Source of the DNA: Legionellales bacterium UBA2469
GTDB taxonomy: Bacteria > Pseudomonadota > Gammaproteobacteria > Legionellales > Legionellaceae
Length of the DNA: 7,960 nt
Direction: 5' to 3'
NCBI GenBank assembly: GCA_002342175.1
Contig: DDPL01000032.1
Location: 34,438-42,397 of the forward strand
Shown: piece after piece, positions 6,269 through 7,960 of the stretch
Layout of the letters: each line of letters begins with the position of its first letter
How positions within the stretch are numbered: the first letter of the stretch is position 1
Made by a program: the position numbers and the translations under genes
Notes under the pieces: generated by a model
What the model saw: the letters and a program-made list of their open reading frames with translations, nothing else
What the model was told of the DNA's origin: nothing
The model's database searches: none

Positions 6269-6736
6269 TTATTTGCAAAGGGATATCATAAAGTGCCATT
6301 GTGATGCAGTTACCGGCATTACGGATAATCGATTTCCTTTACGAACCAGTGGCATGTCTTGTAGCTCGGGATAATGGTATAAGCTTTTAAGAGATAAGGT
6401 TTTTTCAAATTTTGTAACAAACTGAACATCGACCATGTCCCATCGTGGATTATCTGATGTGCTTTTCGGATCATAATAATGGCTTAAAGGGTCCCAGGCC
6501 GTGTAATCGGGATATGCCAAGCGAGAAACCTTTGCAATACCTACAATCCCGGGCAAATCACAATTGGAGTGATAAAATAAAACAAGATCTCCGATTTGCA
6601 TCTGGCGCATGAAGTTTCGGGCTTCCTAATTTCGCACACCATCCCAGGGGGCTGTTTGTTTAGAGGCATTTTTTAGATCTTCAATGCTAAAAACAGAGGG
6701 CTCTGATTTCATTAGCCAATATTGTGCGTGGTTCAT
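6269..6736 (-). pseudogene. EVE-domain (PUA-like) protein gene interrupted by an amber codon
   Basis: EVE-domain proteins have a PUA-like fold and bind modified bases in nucleic acids; bacterial single-domain members are about 155 residues. From ATG 6736 the frame reads MNHAQYWLMKSEPSVFSIED, then WDGVRN, both hallmarks of the family, and then TAG at 6626-6628 where homologues have a Tyr (VRNY.ARN). In the same frame after the stop, EARNFMRQMQIGDLVLFYHSN, PGIVGIAKVSRLAYPDYTAWDP and the C-terminus are intact to 6269, so a single base change from TAT or TAC explains the lesion. Reinitiation at ATG 6610 is conceivable, with AGGAAG 11 nt upstream right after the stop. That would give 113 residues without the YWLMKSEP and WDGVRN elements and is probably non-functional. 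The gene follows ygfA by 44 nt, a known pairing in gammaproteobacteria. Confidence 0.85.
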
Positions 6737-6780
6737 GTAATGCGGTCTTTTAAGTTAAAAAGAAAGATTAACATATTTTA

Positions 6781-7329
6781 TTAAAATGTCAGAATGCGTT
6801 TTTCGGTGATAAGCATGTTCAATGAAATATCATATGAATCATGTGGAATTGATGTGTATTCTTGAATATCGAAAGCGAGGCCTATTTTTTGAATAGAACA
6901 GTTCTGAAGGGTTCTATCATAGCAACCTTTACCCATTCCGAGTCTTTGTCCTGTTAGATCAAATGCGAGCATGGGGATAAAAATAACATCCAATTGATGA
7001 ATATCAATATGCGGTTGGAGTGGAGAGGGTTCTTCAATATTCCACTGGTTTTGAATGAGCGGTTGACGTTTATCATATAAATAAAATTCAAGATGCATAT
7101 CGCTTTGGACAATGGGTAAATATTTGTTTTTAGGTTGTTTGAGAAGGGCTTGGATTTGAACCTCATGCTGCATGGGCATGTAAAGCCCAATATTTTGCGC
7201 GTTAATAAAAGAAGGCAATTCTAAAATGTGGTTATAAATTTGACTTGACCAAGCGATAATCTTGTTTTGTGTGAGATGGCTGCGAATTTTTTTAAAGTGT
7301 TCACGTAATTCTTTTTTGGACAAGGACAT
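6781..7329 (-). CDS. ygfA: 5-formyltetrahydrofolate cyclo-ligase
   Basis: This cytoplasmic enzyme (MTHFS) uses ATP to convert 5-formyltetrahydrofolate to 5,10-methenyltetrahydrofolate, returning a storage or inhibitory folate to one-carbon metabolism. The 182-residue length is normal. Motifs: KKELREHFKKIR at the N-terminus, IGLYMPMQHEV near 47-57, YLPIV at 70-74, FIPMLAFD at 117-124, and RLGMGKGCYDR at 129-139, the nucleotide/substrate loop (usually RLGxGxGyYDR, here with Cys for the first aromatic residue). It ends in the typical S-LNMLITEKRIL. ATG 7329 has no obvious Shine-Dalgarno but gives the family N-terminus. Its upstream promoter has a perfect TTGACA. The downstream gene is the interrupted EVE gene. 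Confidence 0.93.
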   Translation of the reverse strand: MSLSKKELREHFKKIRSHLTQNKIIAWSSQIYNHILELPSFINAQNIGLYMPMQHEVQIQALLKQPKNKYLPIVQSDMHLEFYLYDKRQPLIQNQWNIEEPSPLQPHIDIHQLDVIFIPMLAFDLTGQRLGMGKGCYDRTLQNCSIQKIGLAFDIQEYTSIPHDSYDISLNMLITEKRILTF

Positions 7330-7360
7330 AGAATAGTGATAGCAATAATGGATTCATTTA

Positions 7361-7389
7361 ATTGTTTATTTTTATGAGGATGGTGTCAA
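7361..7389 (-). promoter_or_regulatory. Probable promoter of ygfA
   Basis: The minus strand has a perfect -35 TTGACA (7384-7389), a 17-nt spacer and AACAAT (7361-7366, 4 of 6). Predicted transcription starts near 7354, about 25 nt before ATG 7329. The T9 runs on the plus strand at 7395-7403 and 7420-7428 are A-tracts upstream of this -35 and could act as UP-like elements. Confidence 0.5.
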
Positions 7390-7414
7390 TCTTGTTTTTT
7401 TTTAAATAAAACAG

Positions 7415-7441
7415 TTGAATTTTTTTTTAGGGTTTGATAAT
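7415..7441 (+). promoter_or_regulatory. Possible promoter of the PA3496-family gene
   Basis: TTGAAT (7415-7420) and GATAAT (7436-7441, 5 of 6) are separated by 15 nt, a short spacer. Transcription would begin near 7448, 35 nt before the ATG. A TATAAG at about 7453 is an alternative -10. The divergent ygfA promoter is only some 25 bp away, so the two may interfere. Tentative. Confidence 0.3.
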
Positions 7442-7482
7442 TACCTTTTCATATAAGAATTATTTCAATTGAAGAGGGAAAA

Positions 7483-7683
7483 ATGACTGAAATATTTGAA
7501 GAAGAAGAAAAGGTTGTATCAAGAGATGATGAAACGCTAGATGATAATACTGAAGAAGAGGGTTGGGTTAATCTTAAAATCGAACAATCATCAGATGCAA
7601 GAAGACGATTAGAAGATTTATTGGATGAACGTCGACTTCGTGATGAGTTAGATGATTATTTCGAAAATGAGGACCTGAATTAA
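7483..7683 (+). CDS. PA3496-family small acidic protein (putative envelope integrity)
   Basis: This 66-residue, strongly acidic protein has an N-terminal half dominated by Glu/Asp (EIFEEEEKVV, DDETLDDNTEEEG). Its C-terminal helix DARRRLEDLLDERRLRDELDDYF matches the DARRRIE...EERRL...L.D..F pattern of the PA3496 family. Databases label that family putative envelope integrity proteins; the biochemical function is unknown. No signal peptide or membrane span is present, so it is probably cytoplasmic. The start is firm: GAAGAGGG lies 5-6 nt before ATG 7483. It stands 85 nt upstream of icmT, which appears to have its own promoter. The family call rests on recall of the C-terminal motif. Confidence 0.8.
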   Translation: MTEIFEEEEKVVSRDDETLDDNTEEEGWVNLKIEQSSDARRRLEDLLDERRLRDELDDYFENEDLN

Positions 7684-7695
7684 GTTTTTGATCTT

Positions 7696-7715
7696 TTTAA
7701 TATTGATTGCATTAT
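7696..7715 (+). promoter_or_regulatory. Possible PmrA-like element upstream of icmT
   Basis: TTTAATATT (7696-7704) matches 8 of 9 positions of the tandem half-site I recall for the PmrA response regulator that controls icm/dot genes in Legionella and Coxiella (cTTAATatT, N2, repeated). The expected second half (7707-7715, TTGCATTAT) matches only about 4 of 9. Its position over the missing -35 region suits an activator. AT-rich sequence makes chance matches likely. Confidence 0.25.
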
Positions 7716-7721
7716 GGATGT

Positions 7722-7737
7722 TTAGATTATAATCTAA
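7722..7737 (+). promoter_or_regulatory. icmT -10 region within a perfect 16-bp palindrome
   Basis: TTAGATTATAATCTAA is a perfect 8+8 inverted repeat whose centre contains a consensus TATAAT (7728-7733), placed to start transcription near 7740, about 29 nt before the icmT ATG. No good -35 exists at 17 nt: TTGATT lies 19 nt and TTGCAT 15 nt upstream. A dimeric regulator bound here would cover the -10 box. Confidence 0.5.
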
Positions 7738-7768
7738 TTATATTATTGTCATCATTGGTGAGGCGAAC

Positions 7769-7960
7769 ATGGCAGATTTTCCACCAACAGCCCATTGGCG
7801 AGATTCCGCGCGCAGTCCTCGCTTTTTCATGATTGATGCAAGAGCATCTTTTTCAATTCTTTTATTTTTATTGCATATCAGTGCAACAACAGGGATGTTT
7901 GTTGTCGTAAGTAGTGCTTTTTTTAGTATTTTGGAACATTTTGGATTTTCTTTGCCGGTT
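7769..7960 (+). CDS. icmT: IcmT, Dot/Icm type IVB secretion protein (5' part, truncated by window)
   Basis: IcmT is a small inner-membrane protein of the Dot/Icm type IVB secretion system, through which Legionella and Coxiella deliver effectors into host cells. In Legionella it is needed for intracellular growth and has been linked to pore formation and egress. The 64 residues present include the family N-terminus: AHWRDSARSPRFFMIDARASF, then a hydrophobic segment (SILLFLLHI), a second hydrophobic segment with small residues (GMFVVVSSAFFSIL) and F-GFSLPV. The usual IcmT is about 86 residues, so roughly 20 more lie beyond the edge. The RLWTF that usually follows the LLHI segment is replaced by SATTG. 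GAGG sits 6 nt before ATG 7769. In Legionella icmT is followed by icmS, which may lie just outside the window. Confidence 0.88.
   Translation, partial: MADFPPTAHWRDSARSPRFFMIDARASFSILLFLLHISATTGMFVVVSSAFFSILEHFGFSLPV

Noticed and set aside
6954..7190. Minus-strand open frame of 78 codons within ygfA in another frame
   Set aside because: The overlapping frame encodes all conserved MTHFS motifs, and this one has no motif or start signal.
1..7960. CRISPR array, insertion sequence, transposase or prophage attachment site
   Set aside because: No regularly spaced repeats, transposase motifs or terminal inverted repeats were seen. The tRNA at the left edge is truncated, so an integration site there cannot be assessed.

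Overview
This window looks like the chromosome of an AT-rich gammaproteobacterium of the order Legionellales, which holds Legionella, Coxiella, Rickettsiella, Aquicella and Berkiella relatives. The strongest marker is the start of icmT at the right edge. IcmT is a small inner-membrane component of the Dot/Icm (type IVB) secretion system. The housekeeping genes (xseB, ispA, algH, ruvX, ubiK, ygfA, a PA3496-family gene) are all of gammaproteobacterial type. The genus cannot be fixed from the sequence alone.

Left part (1-4010, all on the minus strand). A cluster reads leftwards: a large MscS-type mechanosensitive channel, xseB (exonuclease VII small subunit), ispA (farnesyl diphosphate synthase, overlapping xseB by 14 nt) and an unrecognised two-helix membrane protein with a histidine-rich tail, whose Shine-Dalgarno overlaps the ispA stop. 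Beyond it lies a separate strong promoter and the 5' end of a tRNA, probably tRNA-Ala, cut by the window edge.

Middle (4011-5102, plus strand). A short divergent intergenic region with an inverted repeat and a tandem 11-bp repeat leads into algH (YqgE/UPF0301) and ruvX (YqgF). These overlap by 8 nt, as in the conserved yqgE-yqgF pair.

Accessory island (5099-5910, minus strand). Two tandem genes encode homologous small Ala/Gly-rich membrane proteins that I cannot name. The second is readable at full length only through a -1 frameshift. A canonical in-register A AAA AAG slippery heptamer sits in the short window where the two frames overlap. This is either a programmed frameshift or a one-base lesion or sequencing error in a homopolymer. 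The gene ends tail-to-tail with ruvX, overlapping it by 4 nt.

Right part (5960-7329, minus strand). ygfA (5-formyltetrahydrofolate cyclo-ligase) is followed by an EVE-domain gene interrupted by an in-frame amber codon, then ubiK (ubiquinone-biosynthesis accessory factor) with its own extended -10 promoter and a weak terminator. From 7415 the plus strand carries a small acidic PA3496-family gene and then icmT. The icmT leader has a perfect 16-bp palindrome covering its TATAAT box and an upstream element resembling one half of a PmrA site.

The candidates most worth pursuing are the frameshifted membrane-protein pair at 5099-5883 and the icmT control region. The rest is ordinary core genome with signs of gene decay (the EVE gene) and sequence divergence (IspA).
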